The notes: generated by a model not told the origin, from the letters alone. A stretch of 64,000 nt of DNA from Branchipolynoe longqiensis (GCA_030323885.1 CM059186.1:21304998-21368997), one strand, 5' to 3'. Shown: positions 31,880 through 42,599, numbered from the stretch's first letter. Numbers and translations are program-made.

Positions 31880-32175
31880 CCAACAAAGAAGTTCTCAGAA
31901 AAATTAAAAATAAGAAAAGCTTGTTTGCCACTATACAGACAAAGAAACTTATTTATTTTGGCCACATCATTCGTCAGAGTTCAATATACCGTACATTGTT
32001 GGAAGGGAAGGTGAATGGCAGCAGAGGGAGAGGGAGACCAAGAACATCATGGTTTACAAATATTTCACAGTGGACAGGCTTGAATTATTCACAGTCTATC
32101 AGAACAGCACACCATCGGGACAAGTGGAGAACCATTGCATCCAACCCTCGACTAGAGGGCGGAACTATTGATTGA
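31879..32175 (+). pseudogene. RTE-type reverse transcriptase C-terminus
   Basis: An open frame of about 95 codons ending at TGA reads EVLRKIKNKKSLFATIQTKK, LIYFGHIIRQSS and GSRGRGRPRTSWFTNISQWT. The GHI-R ... G-RGRGRPR-x-SW pattern is the standard C-terminal tail of RTE/endonuclease-type LINEs. It is followed by a (TGAT)n tail at 32168, as expected of an RTE 3' end. 5' truncated in the TA tract. Confidence 0.8.
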
Positions 32176-32309
32176 TTGATGATGTATAACGCATTATGCG
32201 AGTATAAAAATACAGAAGGGAATTATTCTAATTATTGATATTACTGATAGCATTATTATTGATACTACCAATCATTATACTCTGTAATACTCCACATGCA
32301 TAAATATGT

Positions 32310-32530
32310 ATTTAAAATCTGACCATCCAAGCAGGTCTGGATGCGATAGTGACCAGACACAGAGGGTATCAGTGTGCCCAGGAGCCACTCACAGGTGGCA
32401 CCATAGTGGCAGAAGCAGGAACTAACTCCTATGACAGTAGGATAGTACTAGTAGGTAATAATATATAGAAGAGAACTGATAAGTGGTAGTGTCCTTGTTT
32501 ATATTCCCATAATAGATTATAGATCACATA
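32310..32530 (+). repeat. Dispersed repeat D, copy 1 (about 215 bp)
   Basis: TATTTAAAATCTGACCATCC ... TAGTGTCCTTGTTTATATTC. The second copy is at 48896-49110. Family unknown. Confidence 0.75.
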
Positions 32531-32692
32531 TATAGTGCTGCCCCAGTGGAAGACCAGGTCGCATTGGTGCTGGCGGCCTGGTCTTCCAGTGGGGCAGCAC
32601 TATAAAGTCACCATGAGTGCGCACTGTCACAAGTCGGTACCCGTCCTGATATGACCTTAGATGTTGCTAGGACGTAAAACAACAACAAACAA
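32531..32692 (+). mobile_element. SINE-1 tail with a small inverted duplication
   Basis: TATAGTGCTGCCCCAGTGGA (32531) is the inverse of the SINE body starting at 32580, so this segment folds as a 30-bp-arm hairpin before continuing to the ACAACAACAAAC tail. Confidence 0.8.
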
Positions 32693-33079
32693 ATATATGT
32701 TACAAAAACCCGCGCATCGCTTTACCAGTCCGTTATACAATACCTTTCATACTGGCAGAATATTGAAAATATCTGAATGCTTTGCTTGCTTCACACCAGG
32801 TGTCGCCACCAGTTCATTTGATCCTAAAATTCTGCACATATAGAGCACATGATTGACATTTGAAGTGAGTACTTTGTAGCCGAATTGTGACTATTTTCTG
32901 TCATTGGAACAGTGATATTCACGCTCCTACAGCCCACCAAACGTCAGAACGTATATTTAATACTAAAATGGGCAGATGCAGAGTGATGGCAGCAGCACCT
33001 GGAGGGAGAAGTGCGAAACAGAAAGGTGCCTGCCCAGTAGCAGACCAGTTCGTCCCCAGATCGCTCACTGCCTCCCTTA

Positions 33080-33457
33080 AGGCCCTGTCACACCTCACCG
33101 GATTTGGGGAAACGGACAGAAACTGAACAAAGTCAATTTTGTGTCCGTACAAGTTTTGAGCACGCACACAACTAGGAACAGATGACGCTGGACTGACGTC
33201 TACGGTTCTTGTCCAGTTTGAGTTTGTTTCGTCCATTGGCTATCCGTCATGTCCATTTCATGTCCGTTTCATGTCTGTTTCATGTCCGCTTCATGTCCGT
33301 TTCATGTCCGTTTCATGTCCGTTTCATGTCCGTTTGTCCAGCGGCCATTGACTCGATAGCGCAACATTTTGACACATTTCAATACATTTTGATACTTATC
33401 ACCACCGGACTAGACAATTCTGTCCGTTGCTCAATACGGCGATGTGTGACAGCCGCG
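33080..33457 (+). mobile_element. TTA-flanked Harbinger-like element, family H3 copy 2
   Basis: AGGCCCTGTCACACCTCACC at the left and GATGTGTGACAGCCGCG at the right, TTA at 33077-33079 and 33458-33460. Contains an 11-bp array (ATGTCCGTTTC, about 8 units, 33249-33335) absent from the sister copy at 24016. Confidence 0.75.
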
Positions 33458-33834
33458 TTAAGGAGCTCAAATAGCAGTTGGATGTTATAGTAGTTAGTTG
33501 ACATATATCAGCACAAATACAATTAGAGTAGACAACAATTACAATTACAAGACAATTACATAATTAATAAATTGATACATTCCGCAATCTTAGGGTTTTC
33601 ACTCCCAAAGAAGTGTATCGAGATCCATGCGCAGAACTAAGAGTAACATCAAACCATCCTAGGATTTGCTGTGACATAAAACAAGTTTGTGGTGTTTTTT
33701 GTGTGTGTTTTTTTTAACACAAAAGTGCTTCTTCGAATCTTAGCGATTCGGCCATCCTGTTCGAATCCCAATATGTTACTGTTGTGAATATAACAGTTAT
33801 AAATTGCTCACAGTCGTTCATTTATACTCACATA

Positions 33835-33960
33835 ATTAAGTATGCAGTATGTATATATGTTGCATAATTAATTATATACATAATTATATTTATATATATA
33901 TTTATAATTATATACATAATTATACATCATTATATATACATATATATATATCTATAATCC
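33835..33960 (+). repeat. TA-rich tract
   Basis: Degenerate TATATA/ATTATA. 33461-33834 before it and the short GC-rich block 33961-34080 after it contain nothing recognised. 34079-34135 (TTATACTCGCATAATACGCT) is shared with 32190 and 49790. Confidence 0.8.
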
Positions 33961-34439
33961 TCCGGTGCGAGTGGCGGTTTGGCGCGCCTGGTAGGGAGGA
34001 GGAGCGCCGGTAGCGGCGCCACCAGTCATGAGCAGTTAGCGCAGGAGGCAATATACAGAATAATCGGTACAATACATACTAATAATAATTCCCTTCCGTG
34101 CCTTTATACTCGCATAATACGCTACACGTCACTTATTTACATGAGCGCTTGCCGGTGTATTTTCAGTCTTTTCGCAATAGTGGTATGATGGAGTCGAAGA
34201 GCAGTTCCCGAGACTGCGTGACACTCGATCCAAGAGGAGGTAGCACCAGAAGGTATGATGGACCACCCCAGCGCAGTGAAGTGAAAAAAACAAGACAGAA
34301 AAGAAGAGAAACTTGTTTGCTTCCGGTAACACGTAAAGTTGGGATCGCATAATTCGCACAATTATGGAATCTGCTGCTTAGTAACTTTTTGAAACATAAA
34401 TTACATTTTTTTTATTTAGCGTGTTTATTACCCGATTCA

Positions 34440-34531
34440 GCCTTGCTGGAACTAATATATAACCAGCTTAAGAAAGAAACAAAGATTACCTTTGGAGATG
34501 TTTGTGGTAACTTCCTCGATTCGTTTAATTA
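34440..34531 (+). other. Possible isolated exon (unassigned, weak)
   Basis: Between an acceptor-like CCCGATTCAG and a donor-like ACC|GTGAGC, the frame reads LLELIYNQLKKETKITFGDV then CGNFLDSFNYR. The composition is protein-like, but no family is recognised. An upstream ATG at 34186 could splice in frame through GAG|GTAGCA. The apparent next exon at 35299 is MITE sequence, so the model is not sustained. Confidence 0.2.
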
Positions 34532-34591
34532 CCGTGAGCAAAAAAAAAAATCTAAATGTCTGCACATTAATTCCTTCTTCTCTGCACACGC

Positions 34592-35040
34592 ATGCCTCGG
34601 TCACATACATGTTAGTGGACGTAGTTGAACGTAGGTGAACGTAGTGGAGGCTAATGTGGGTCAAACGTGGTGTAAGTATGTTAAACTATGTTGAAATACA
34701 CTAAGGTACGGCAGGTTTTGGTACAGATAGATACGTTATGGTATGGATAAATACGTTACCGTATGGATAAATACGTTTCAGTACGGATAAATATGTTACG
34801 GTACAGATAAATACATTATGGTATGGATAAATACATTACGGTACGGATGCCGGTACGTTCAACTACGTTCAACTACGTTCAACTACGTTCAACTACGTTC
34901 AACTACGTTCAACTACGTTCAACTACGTTCAACTGCATTCAACTACGTTCAACTACGTTCAACTATGTTCAACTACATTAGCCTCCACTACGTTCAACTA
35001 TGTCCAACTACGTCCACTAACGTCTATGTGGCTGGGGCAT
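34592..35040 (+). mobile_element. Palindromic element with 10-bp array (family H4)
   Basis: Ends ATGCCTCGGTCACATACATG and inverse TCTATGTGGCTGGGGCAT with longer inner pairing (GTTAGTGGACGTAGTTG). The interior holds ATACGTTACGGTACGGATAA units and a 10-bp array (ACGTTCAACT, about 12 units, 34856-34975). Another end fragment is at 35207-35256. No clean target duplication. Confidence 0.65.
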
Positions 35041-35298
35041 TAGGGTCTCTGTGGTCAAGTTGTCGATATTAGTGTCATTCAGCCGTAATGACTGCCCACG
35101 GTAGCATAGGCTACGGCATATTACAGGCTTAGAGAGTAGTACAAACATTACTATCATGTAGGATATATATTTGAGGTTTTTGATTATGCCTTATCATCTA
35201 CGCTAGCCTCCACTACGTTGAACTACGTCCACTAACGTGTATTTGACCAGGGCATTAGTGTGTAGCAATAAGGACATCTTCTGTTTTCTATTTCAGGT

Positions 35299-35545
35299 TT
35301 AGCTACATTGTGCGATGAAGGCATCAAATTGTCAAGACCAGAACTTTCACCTATGTTCGATGCTACATACCCAACTTTGATGTTGGTGCCCTTATTTTGA
35401 GCTATGACTTTTGGAGGGACATTCCACCAATTTCATAGCACCTGTGGCTATTATTTTGAATAATTTCACATCAGATATCTCTAAAGTTAACTCTGAAAAG
35501 ACAATATTCCTGCAACTAAAGTGAAGTACATTATATGTATGTATG
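35299..35545 (-). mobile_element. Old MITE family A relic
   Basis: TTTAGCTACATTGTGCGATG...GGCATCAAATTGTCAAGACC aligns with the family A end at 29436, and AGATATCTCTAAAGTTAACT aligns with its middle. Heavily diverged. Confidence 0.65.
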
Positions 35546-35814
35546 TATGTATGTATGTATATATGAAGGGTTCAGGTGCCAAAAACGACAAATCCATTTC
35601 AGTTGTTTTCTGCAAAATAGAATTTATTGTTGTGCTTTCCGGTTAAAGTCTATCAATTTCATATTGAGTACAACATTATATAGGGGGTGTGGCAGCTTCT
35701 GCGCAAAAACAGATTCAATTCTCAGAATGATGACAGCTTCAGCTCAAACGTGGTGGTAGTCATGGTTCCATTTCCGCTCAGGTGTTTTTCTTTTGCCTGA
35801 ACACACACACACAC

Positions 35815-35870
<56 letters not shown>

Positions 35871-35875
35871 GTATA
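35536..35875 (+). repeat. (GTAT)n and (TA)n microsatellites
   Basis: TATGTATGTATG at 35536-35560 and pure TA at 35818-35856. The sequence between them has no recognised feature. Confidence 0.85.
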
Positions 35876-35939
35876 GGCTTACTGCATAATTAGATATACA
35901 CATGTAGAGGGTACTTTATGAAAGGCACTTAGTGACCTC

Positions 35940-36303
35940 ACCCCCTCCACACCCACATACATGCACACACAGCCACAGGCAAACACACATCCACACACAG
36001 ACACACAGACACACAGAGACACATACACACAGACATACAGACACTCCCTACACAGACACACACACATACAGACACACACATGGACACACACATACACACA
36101 CAGACACACACACAGACACACACATAGACACACACACATACACACACATAAACACATACACACAGACACACATACACACATATACTCCCTACACAGACAC
36201 ACACACAGACAGACACACAATGACACACACACACAGACATACATACACACACATACACACACACGTACAGACACACACACATACACACACATACACACAC
36301 ACT
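35940..36303 (+). repeat. (ACACAG)/(CA)n minisatellite
   Basis: Degenerate CACACACAGACACACA over 360 bp. Both strands stay open by composition. Confidence 0.95.
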
Positions 36304-36372
36304 TCCCCGCCTCCCATAGGGGCCGTGTGTTCGGGCTGTAAGTGTAAGTAGCCAGACGTGGCCTTGACTCAC

Positions 36373-36478
36373 CACCTGAGTGGTCCGATAACAGCGGGGT
36401 AATGCAGGTAATGGGCACGTTGACTGCAGACCGCACACGCTGTACAGTAGACGCCCTCTCCCCGCACGGCGGGCGCAT
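36373..36478 (-). CDS. Candidate first coding exon with CRE upstream, unidentified
   Basis: On the minus strand ATG at 36476-36478 opens [20 protein letters not shown] and continues [15 protein letters not shown] to a perfect donor GTG|GTGAGT. The region is GC/CpG-rich against AT-rich surroundings. TGACGTCA lies 22 bp upstream of the ATG. I recognise no protein family, and the sequence downstream is a CA array, so the next exon is unknown. Confidence 0.3.
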
Positions 36479-36499
36479 GCGTGTCTCCACGTCGACTGG

Positions 36500-36507
36500 T
36501 GACGTCA
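36500..36507. promoter_or_regulatory. Perfect CRE palindrome
   Basis: TGACGTCA, the full CREB/ATF consensus, in a CpG-rich block next to the candidate ATG at 36478. Confidence 0.35.
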
Positions 36508-36600
36508 GCGATGCCGGGCTTCGCCTGCACTGACGACTCCTGTTACGTGTGTCGGATGTCGGGTGTCGATGTGTCGGGTGCCAGCAGGCCTTTCTAAATA

Positions 36601-37073
36601 CAGTATAACCCCGTTAAACCAAACTTGAAGGGACCTTAGAAATTTGTTTGGATTAACCGATCGTTGGTTTAACCAAGCTTTGACTTTGACTAGGCATTAT
36701 GAAAGTACAATGTATGTGGACACTATGATTATTGTTTTTTATGTATATAGTTTAACCCCATTAAACCAACCTTGGTTAAATCAGACGATCGGTTAATCCA
36801 AACTTTTTTCAGCGACCTGGCAAAATACTGCCATTTATCATATAAAAAAAGTCTCGGATGACCTTAAAACCACATGAAAGTTTGGTTGAACTGTACTGGA
36901 AGTGGCCTGGGGGCCAACAATTTTGTTTGGATTAACCAATACTTTGGATTGACCGACTTTGGTTTAATCAACTTTTTATATGATAAATGGTAGTATTTTG
37001 CCGGGCCGCCAAAAAAAGTTTGGATTAACCGATCGTTTGGTTTAACCGAGCTTGGTTTAACGGGGTTGTACTG
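36601..37073 (+). mobile_element. Pogo/mariner-like palindromic MITE, copy 2, TA duplication
   Basis: 473 bp, CAGTATAACCCCGTTAAACC to GGTTTAACGGGGTTGTACTG, flanked by TA on both sides as expected for the Tc1/mariner/pogo group. The internal hairpin is as in the 21714 copy. Confidence 0.85.
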
Positions 37074-37224
37074 TATCTGTTTTTGTTTTTGTTTTATTCG
37101 TTGATGAAGACTAGACTCCCCAATGCTATCTACCACCCTATCGACACCTGTCTGTTTATATGAGATGGTTGGTTGTTTGAGTTTTACGTCCTGACAACAT
37201 CTAAGGTCATATCATGAGTACTTA

Positions 37225-37578
37225 TTAAAAGCTGTATTGTCCAATGCACTCATCACATTTTCACATCCAAAACCCCCACCTAGATTTGATCATAGATAGA
37301 TGCTGGTGCATTTCATAAGCATTTTTGTGTGTGTTTAAAAGAGAATATTAAGTTAATTTTGTTGGATCTGTTATTGATGAAGCCTATGGTGTCAGAATTT
37401 GGATGTGCATCACAACATTAATTTGGCATGTTTTTTTCTTCTTCAAATATCTCCAAAGTTAGCTATTTATGAGAAAATTTACTTAAACTTAAAACTAAGG
37501 TAGATTATAACGATCAATTTAATGTATTTATCATAAAAACTCGCAGAAAGTTAAAAGCAGTGGACTATGCGAGTTTAA
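37225..37578 (-). mobile_element. MITE family A, full length, next to a SINE-1 scrap
   Basis: TTAAAAGCTGTATTGTCCAA to GTGGACTATGCGAGTTTAA, 354 bp. It interrupts or abuts a SINE-1 tail (37167-37215). Confidence 0.8.
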
Positions 37579-37849
37579 TAGGTCAGTTTGGATCACTACA
37601 CTTTCATGGAGATCAGCTAGATAAGCATCGCTTTTCTGGGATCCTTTCTGTCTGTAAGGAATATGTATGCATCTATTGTATCACCTCAGTTTATTGTATA
37701 CATACCTTTCAGAGAGTTAAAATAAAAGAATTGAATTGAATTGATTGATTGAATTGAATTAAGAATTGACACTAGGACAGTTTGGATTACTACACTAGGA
37801 CAGTGCAAGCACTTTTTTAAAAGTGTTTTGTTGTAACAATGTATTTACC

Positions 37850-37931
37850 CTGTCGATGTGTCGGGTTTCATGTGTCGGGTGTCGGGTGTCGGGTGTCGCG
37901 TGTCGGTTGTCGGCTGTCGGGTGTCGGGTGG
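37850..37931 (+). repeat. (GTGTCGG)n heptamer array
   Basis: About ten units. Related GTGTCGGATGTCGGGTGTCG words occur at 36549-36580. The flanks 37579-37849 and 37932-38269 hold nothing else. Confidence 0.85.
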
Positions 37932-38269
37932 TTTTATTATCCCAACACACAGACACTAATAGAGGAGTGATGGAAGAGCAATTTCCACAACTGGAATTCC
38001 TCTGACTTAATAAGCGAATACAGAGTTATAAAAAGATTACTTAAAAAGGTGAGACACGATGCAAATTGCTACCCACAGGAGTGATTTGTAGTGCCCTCAG
38101 TAAGATATGTGTTTTGTGAGCTGGCTGTGAGTTATTGTTTTGTTTTGCAATTTGGTCCAATGTGGGATGAATGCAGCACACCTATCGTAAAAAGGCTAGC
38201 TACGTCTTGCTATATAGGCACTGTATTTCACACTCATGCATTTCATACTCCCACAACATATTTTCCTAC

Positions 38270-38588
38270 CGGCCGAATCGGTAGAGCGCGGACCTCGTGT
38301 GCGGGAAATCGGGAGTTCGGTTCCAGGTCGAGTCAAACCAATGACTTATAAAATTGATACTTGTCACTTCCTAGCCTGGCGTAAGGTATTAATAGGAGAG
38401 GGCAAGGACTGGTTGGCTCAGTGTCAGGATAATGTGACTGAGTGGGATATTGAGTCATGGTGCCAGCGGCCTGATTTCCCAGTGGGGCAGCACTATAAAC
38501 TCACCATAAGTTTGCACTGTCACAAGTAGGTATCCATCTTGATATGCCCTTTGGTGTTGTGAGGATGTAAACCTCCAACAACCAGCCA
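38270..38588 (+). mobile_element. SINE-1 full-length copy
   Basis: GGCCGAATCGGTAGAGCGCG (A box) and GGGAGTTCGGTTCCAGGTCG (B box) through GTAAACCTCCAACAACCAGCC. A diverged second copy follows directly at 38607-38852. Confidence 0.85.
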
Positions 38589-38606
38589 ACAACCTATTTT
38601 CCAAAT

Positions 38607-38852
38607 TGTCTCACGGTCGACGGGGTAGAACACTCACTTCCGGTGCGGGAGGTCGTTGGATCAATCCTCGGCCGAGTTAAACCAAGAAATTACAAAATTG
38701 ATACTTATTGCCAACCTGCACGAAGCTCTCTATTACTAGACTGGTTTTTATAAATACCATAATAATGTGACTGAGTGGGACACAGGATTCTACTTTTATA
38801 GTGCCAGTTGAATAGTATCCCAGTGGGAAAGCACTATAAAAGCTCCATGAGT
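38607..38852 (+). mobile_element. Diverged SINE-1 copy
   Basis: GGTCGACGGGGTAGAACACT head, GATACTTATTGCCAACCTGC middle, GAAAGCACTATAAAAGCTCC body. The tail is missing. Confidence 0.6.
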
Positions 38853-38934
38853 CGTGGTCTATTATAATATGATTTTTTTAGAGTTATCCAAAAAGGAAAT
38901 AATCAAAATATATATACCAAACCCTTTTCTCTTC

Positions 38935-39075
38935 ATAATTTATATTCTAGTTGAATAGCATCTATTTTTTTCATTAGTGTGGCACTGGTCTTCCAGCATT
39001 TTTTCTTCAAAATTTGTATTTATAGTTGAATAACTAATTTTTTTCCAACACTATGGCACTGGTCTTCCAGCCTTA
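38935..39075 (+). repeat. Short duplicated segment with CACTGGTCTTCCAG
   Basis: Two about 80-bp copies ending in GGCACTGGTCTTCCAGC (38991, 39056). The same word occurs at 16467 and inverted at 40317. Confidence 0.6.
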
Positions 39076-39397
39076 AGAGTTATAGTACGTATGAACTATT
39101 TTTAGGTGAGATGATGAAATGGTTGGTGTGAGCAATATCGACAATAGCAGGTAGTTATCGGGTTTTATAAGTATAATGGGAATCTTATTTTGTACATTTA
39201 GACTAGACGATAATCAAAGGTATCTTTGATTTGCTGATCATGCATGTGAGCATGACCTGCTGTTACCATTATGACTAGATTTGGAATGATGCAGATAATG
39301 GTTGCTGGATACATTTACGTATATGTCCCAATAGAAGCATGCTACCCAATAGAAGCACACACCCCATTTCAAGATTGAAAGCACATGCACATTTACA

Positions 39398-39632
39398 ATC
39401 ATATTCAGACTGAATGCACATAAAATAAGACAATCCCACTTTATTTCAGGGGCACAACAAAAACACATAAAAATTTACGATCATATTCAGACTGAATGCA
39501 CATAAAATAAGACAATCCCACTTTATTTCAGAGGCACGACAAAAACACATTAAAATTTACGTTCATATTCAGACTGAATGCACATAAAATAAGACAATCC
39601 CACTTTATTTCAGAGGCACGACAAAAACAAAT
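39398..39632 (+). repeat. 82-bp tandem repeat, three copies
   Basis: ATCATATTCAGACTGAATGC ... CCCACTTTATTTCAGAGGCA, very similar between copies, so recent. Confidence 0.9.
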
Positions 39633-39734
39633 CCATGAAATTCTTTAACTTTGAATAGATGCGCATCCATGTGTCTGCACTCGCGCAGTGCGCATCTATT
39701 GTGACATATACGGTAAATAGTCTTGGTCAACTAT

Positions 39735-39835
39735 ATGCTTTGTTAGTTCGGTCAGTTTGTTTAATGACCGCCCAGCACAAAAAGTAGACAACAGCTATTG
39801 AGTGTGTGTGTGGGGGAGGGGGAGTGGGTAGTTCG
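39735..39835 (-). mobile_element. LINE 3' tail-like fragment
   Basis: GTTTGTTTAATGACCGCCCA GCACAAAAAGTAGACA is the inverse of the tail at 53270-53330. Confidence 0.55.
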
Positions 39836-39850
39836 GTCAGGTGTTACAGG

Positions 39851-40075
39851 ATGGAGGCTATACTTCAGTTGTTGTTAGCTCTGGGTATGCAGGTACTGCA
39901 ATACCTCAGGGAGTTTCACGCCCCTGCCCTGCAGATTTGTAAAGCACTACCTTGTGGTACAGGTTATTGACAGAACCGAAGGCTAAGGGAGCAAACCCTG
40001 AACAGAAAACCATGTCACTGTAATGAAAGCAGTCTTTGTCGCATCGCGACCGACAGCATGGTGATGATGATGTTT
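39851..40075 (+). repeat. Second copy of the 1195 repeat
   Basis: From an ATG the frame MEAILQLLLALGMQVLQYLR ... CGTGY is open for 39 codons, then stops. It lacks the central about 230 bp present at 1195-1645. 40076-40541 holds nothing recognised. Confidence 0.6.
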
Positions 40076-40541
40076 ATTTTACGGCGGGAAGGGGAGGGGA
40101 GAAGGAGGACCTGAGAGAGGGGAAGAGGGAGAAGAGGGACGATGGGGAGTGGTTGAGACTAGGCTTTATTTCTCTACTCAACTCTTGTGGTCTAACCAGG
40201 TAGTTTTGCTAATATATCTCTACCTTGGTTTCTCAATCTTTAATCTAGCTTTGAAACAGTTACTGTATACCTTATTCTATATACCTTTTGTGTAAATAAC
40301 CATGAATTGAAAAATGACTGGAAGACCAGTGCTTTATCACTGACAAAAGACTTATTCAGCAGAATAAACATTTTTACAACAACAACAAAAATGTAGGTAA
40401 GTTGTTGCAGTTCTTGTTCCGTCAGAGAGTTTGTTCCACAGTTCACTACGTTGTTATAGAGGTTTGCTTTTAAGTTTGCTTCTTCTTGGCTAAGGAACTT
40501 TCGGCATGTTACTGTCTGTTTAATGACTCAATGACGACAAC

Positions 40542-41252
40542 AGACGGGGTGGCCGAATGAGTAGAAAGTCCGCCTCCTGTTTTGGGAGATCGGGAGATCC
40601 GAACCCATGAGTTTGTAGGTTCGAATCCTGGTCGAGTCAAACAAATGACTTAAAAATTGATACTTGTCGCTTCCTAGCCTGGTGCTCGGCATTATTAGGA
40701 TAGGGCAAGGACTGGTTGGCTCAGTGTCAGGATAATGTGACTGAGTGGGATGTTAGGTCATGGTGCTGGCAGCCTGGTTTCCCAGTGGGGCAGCACTATA
40801 AAGTCGCCATGAGTGTGCACTGTCACAAGTCGGTACCCGTCCTGATATGACCTCAGATGTTGCTAGGACGTAGAACAACAACAAACAAACAAACTCAATG
40901 ACGAGCTACCTTTCAAGACCTTTGAAGTGTGCGGTGACCGAATGGGTAGAGCGCAGGCTTCCCGTGCGGAAGTTCTGGAGTTCGATTCCCAGTCGAGTCA
41001 ACCCAATGACTTACACAATTAATACTTGTCATGCCCTAACCTTCCCATTAGCATAGCTAGGACAGGGCAAGGACGGGCTAGGTCAGTGTCAGGATAATGC
41101 CACTGAGTGGGATATCAGGTCATGGGGCTGGTCGCCTGGTCTCCCAATGGGGCAGCACTATATAATCCACACTATCACAAGTTGGTACCCATCCTGATAT
41201 GACCTTAGATGTTTCCAGGACATAAAACCGCAACAACCAAGAACCAACTACA
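40542..41252 (+). mobile_element. Two SINE-1 copies head-to-tail
   Basis: 40542-40893 (head ACGGGGTGGCCGAATGAGTA, tail AACAACAAACAAACAAAC) and 40931-41252 (head GTGCGGTGACCGAATGGGTA, B box GAGTTCGATTCCC). Each is about 325-350 bp: tRNA-like head, GACTTACAAAATTGATACTT linker, GTGGGGCAGCACTATAAAGT body, CAAC-rich tail. They define the family used as reference here. Confidence 0.9.
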
Positions 41253-41557
41253 AAGTTAGTGAAGTTAATCCGAACTAAAGTTGTACTCGTATTGAATTTA
41301 ACTAAAAACATGTTAAACCTTTTAAAAACTAACCGATTATGCAACCTTACATACAGATCCGCGGTGTGAAGATTCGACTAAAGCCGCATGCAATCAGTCG
41401 ATTGTTTGTTGGAGTTTTACGTCCTAGTAATATGTAAGGTCATATTTGGATGGAAATCACGAGTAAAACAACAAATGATTTTCACGCTAGCGAAGTAGAT
41501 TTATTAATTCCGTATCTTATACAAAACCTCGAAGCTTTTAATGAACGTATTCCACTG

Positions 41558-41589
41558 AATTACCCATGTTGCTCGCAACATGGGTAATT
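41558..41589. repeat. Near-perfect 15-bp inverted repeat
   Basis: AATTACCCATGTTGC, 2-nt spacer, GCAACATGGGTAATT. The surroundings (41456-42145) show no gene or other element apart from a SINE-1 scrap at 41402-41455. Confidence 0.9.
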
Positions 41590-42148
41590 GAGCATGCGTG
41601 ACCACCACACTCAGTAACTATGGACGCGATCCTTGGCGCCCCCTACCATTGTCTCAGTTAGCTAAGTAAATGGCCGCTGCTTGAGATGCCACCTAGCGTA
41701 ATTCTTATAAACACATCGTGATGTAGTAGACATTATAAACTTACTTCAACCAGGGTGTTTCAATCGATCGGACGTGTACTTCTCCAGCGTAAATTCACCG
41801 TCCCACCCAACCCAACTACTGTAGCAACTTGTCTCTATAGGGTTAAGTGCCTGGAAACCTCAAACTCTAATCTCAACATTATGACTCGGAAACTGTAACA
41901 AACTCAAAGAAAATAAATGCCTCTGGTCTCGTGTCGTTAAATTATTTACTTCATTACAATTGTTGCTACAATTCTCTGTGATTATATTCCTACATCTCCA
42001 GAACGGTGTCCCAAACTTATAAACATAGATATTAAGTGTGGGGTGAGAATTAAATATTCCTCTCACCATTTTTCCCTTTCTTTTCCTTTTCCTTTGTCCT
42101 TTATTTAATATACATGATTGAAAGAGAGGAAAAAGGAGTAAGTGCTCT

Positions 42149-42445
42149 GTGGCGGAGTGATTAGAGTGTCTGACTTTTTCTAGGTCGGACTCCTAATCTG
42201 AAGGTCAGTGGTTCGATTCCCTGTGCCCTCACCTCTGCCAATTTGGATTTCCACCGCTGTGTATAACTTAGAGGGTCATCAAAGGCCAGTTGCTCTCATA
42301 CCATGTCTATGTCATTTCTGTGGTGTGGGAGGTTAAAAATCCCTTGGGTCGGGAAAGGTGTAGGCTCGAGCTTTCTATCGACAAACTGTCTAATGGTGAA
42401 AACAAGCCTATTCAGGCTTATCCATGATAGGCAGTATAAATCTTC
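42149..42445 (+). mobile_element. SINE-C copy 2
   Basis: GGCGGAGTGATTAGAGTGTC ... GATAGGCAGTATAAATCTTC with an extra GTCATTTCT inside. Followed by an AACAAACAAACAAA tail and poly-A (42501-42528). Confidence 0.85.
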
Positions 42446-42497
42446 AAGAAAACAACAAAAAACAAACAAACAAAAAAGTTATGGGGATGAGTATCAC

Positions 42498-42528
<31 letters not shown>

Positions 42529-42599
42529 TAGTTCAAATGCAAATTTTTACAAGTTGCCCTCAAACTAGAAAATATGACTAGTTTAATACTTGCTGTCTG

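Noticed and set aside
31596..31965. Minus-strand frames joining a CA/TA tract to KTSAKLKDEFRRRVADSPLL.
   Set aside because: The N-terminal half is microsatellite. The remaining GC-rich part lacks convincing splice sites or a start.
35299..35400. An apparent last coding exon (perfect TTTCTATTTCAG acceptor, 33 open codons LATLCDEGIKLSRPELSPMF..., stop) that joins in phase to the 34440-34531 segment.
   Set aside because: Base-by-base comparison with the MITE copy at 29436 shows the same sequence in diverged form, continuing into the MITE middle past the stop. It is a transposon relic and the phase match is coincidental.
35879..36490. A 203-codon minus-strand Cys/Val-rich frame.
   Set aside because: Mostly the CA minisatellite read as CVCVCV. 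Only the first 35 codons (36373-36478) are retained as a candidate exon, since a perfect donor ends them.
37850..37931. Interstitial telomere repeat.
   Set aside because: The unit is GTGTCGG, not TTAGGG or a known animal telomere motif.
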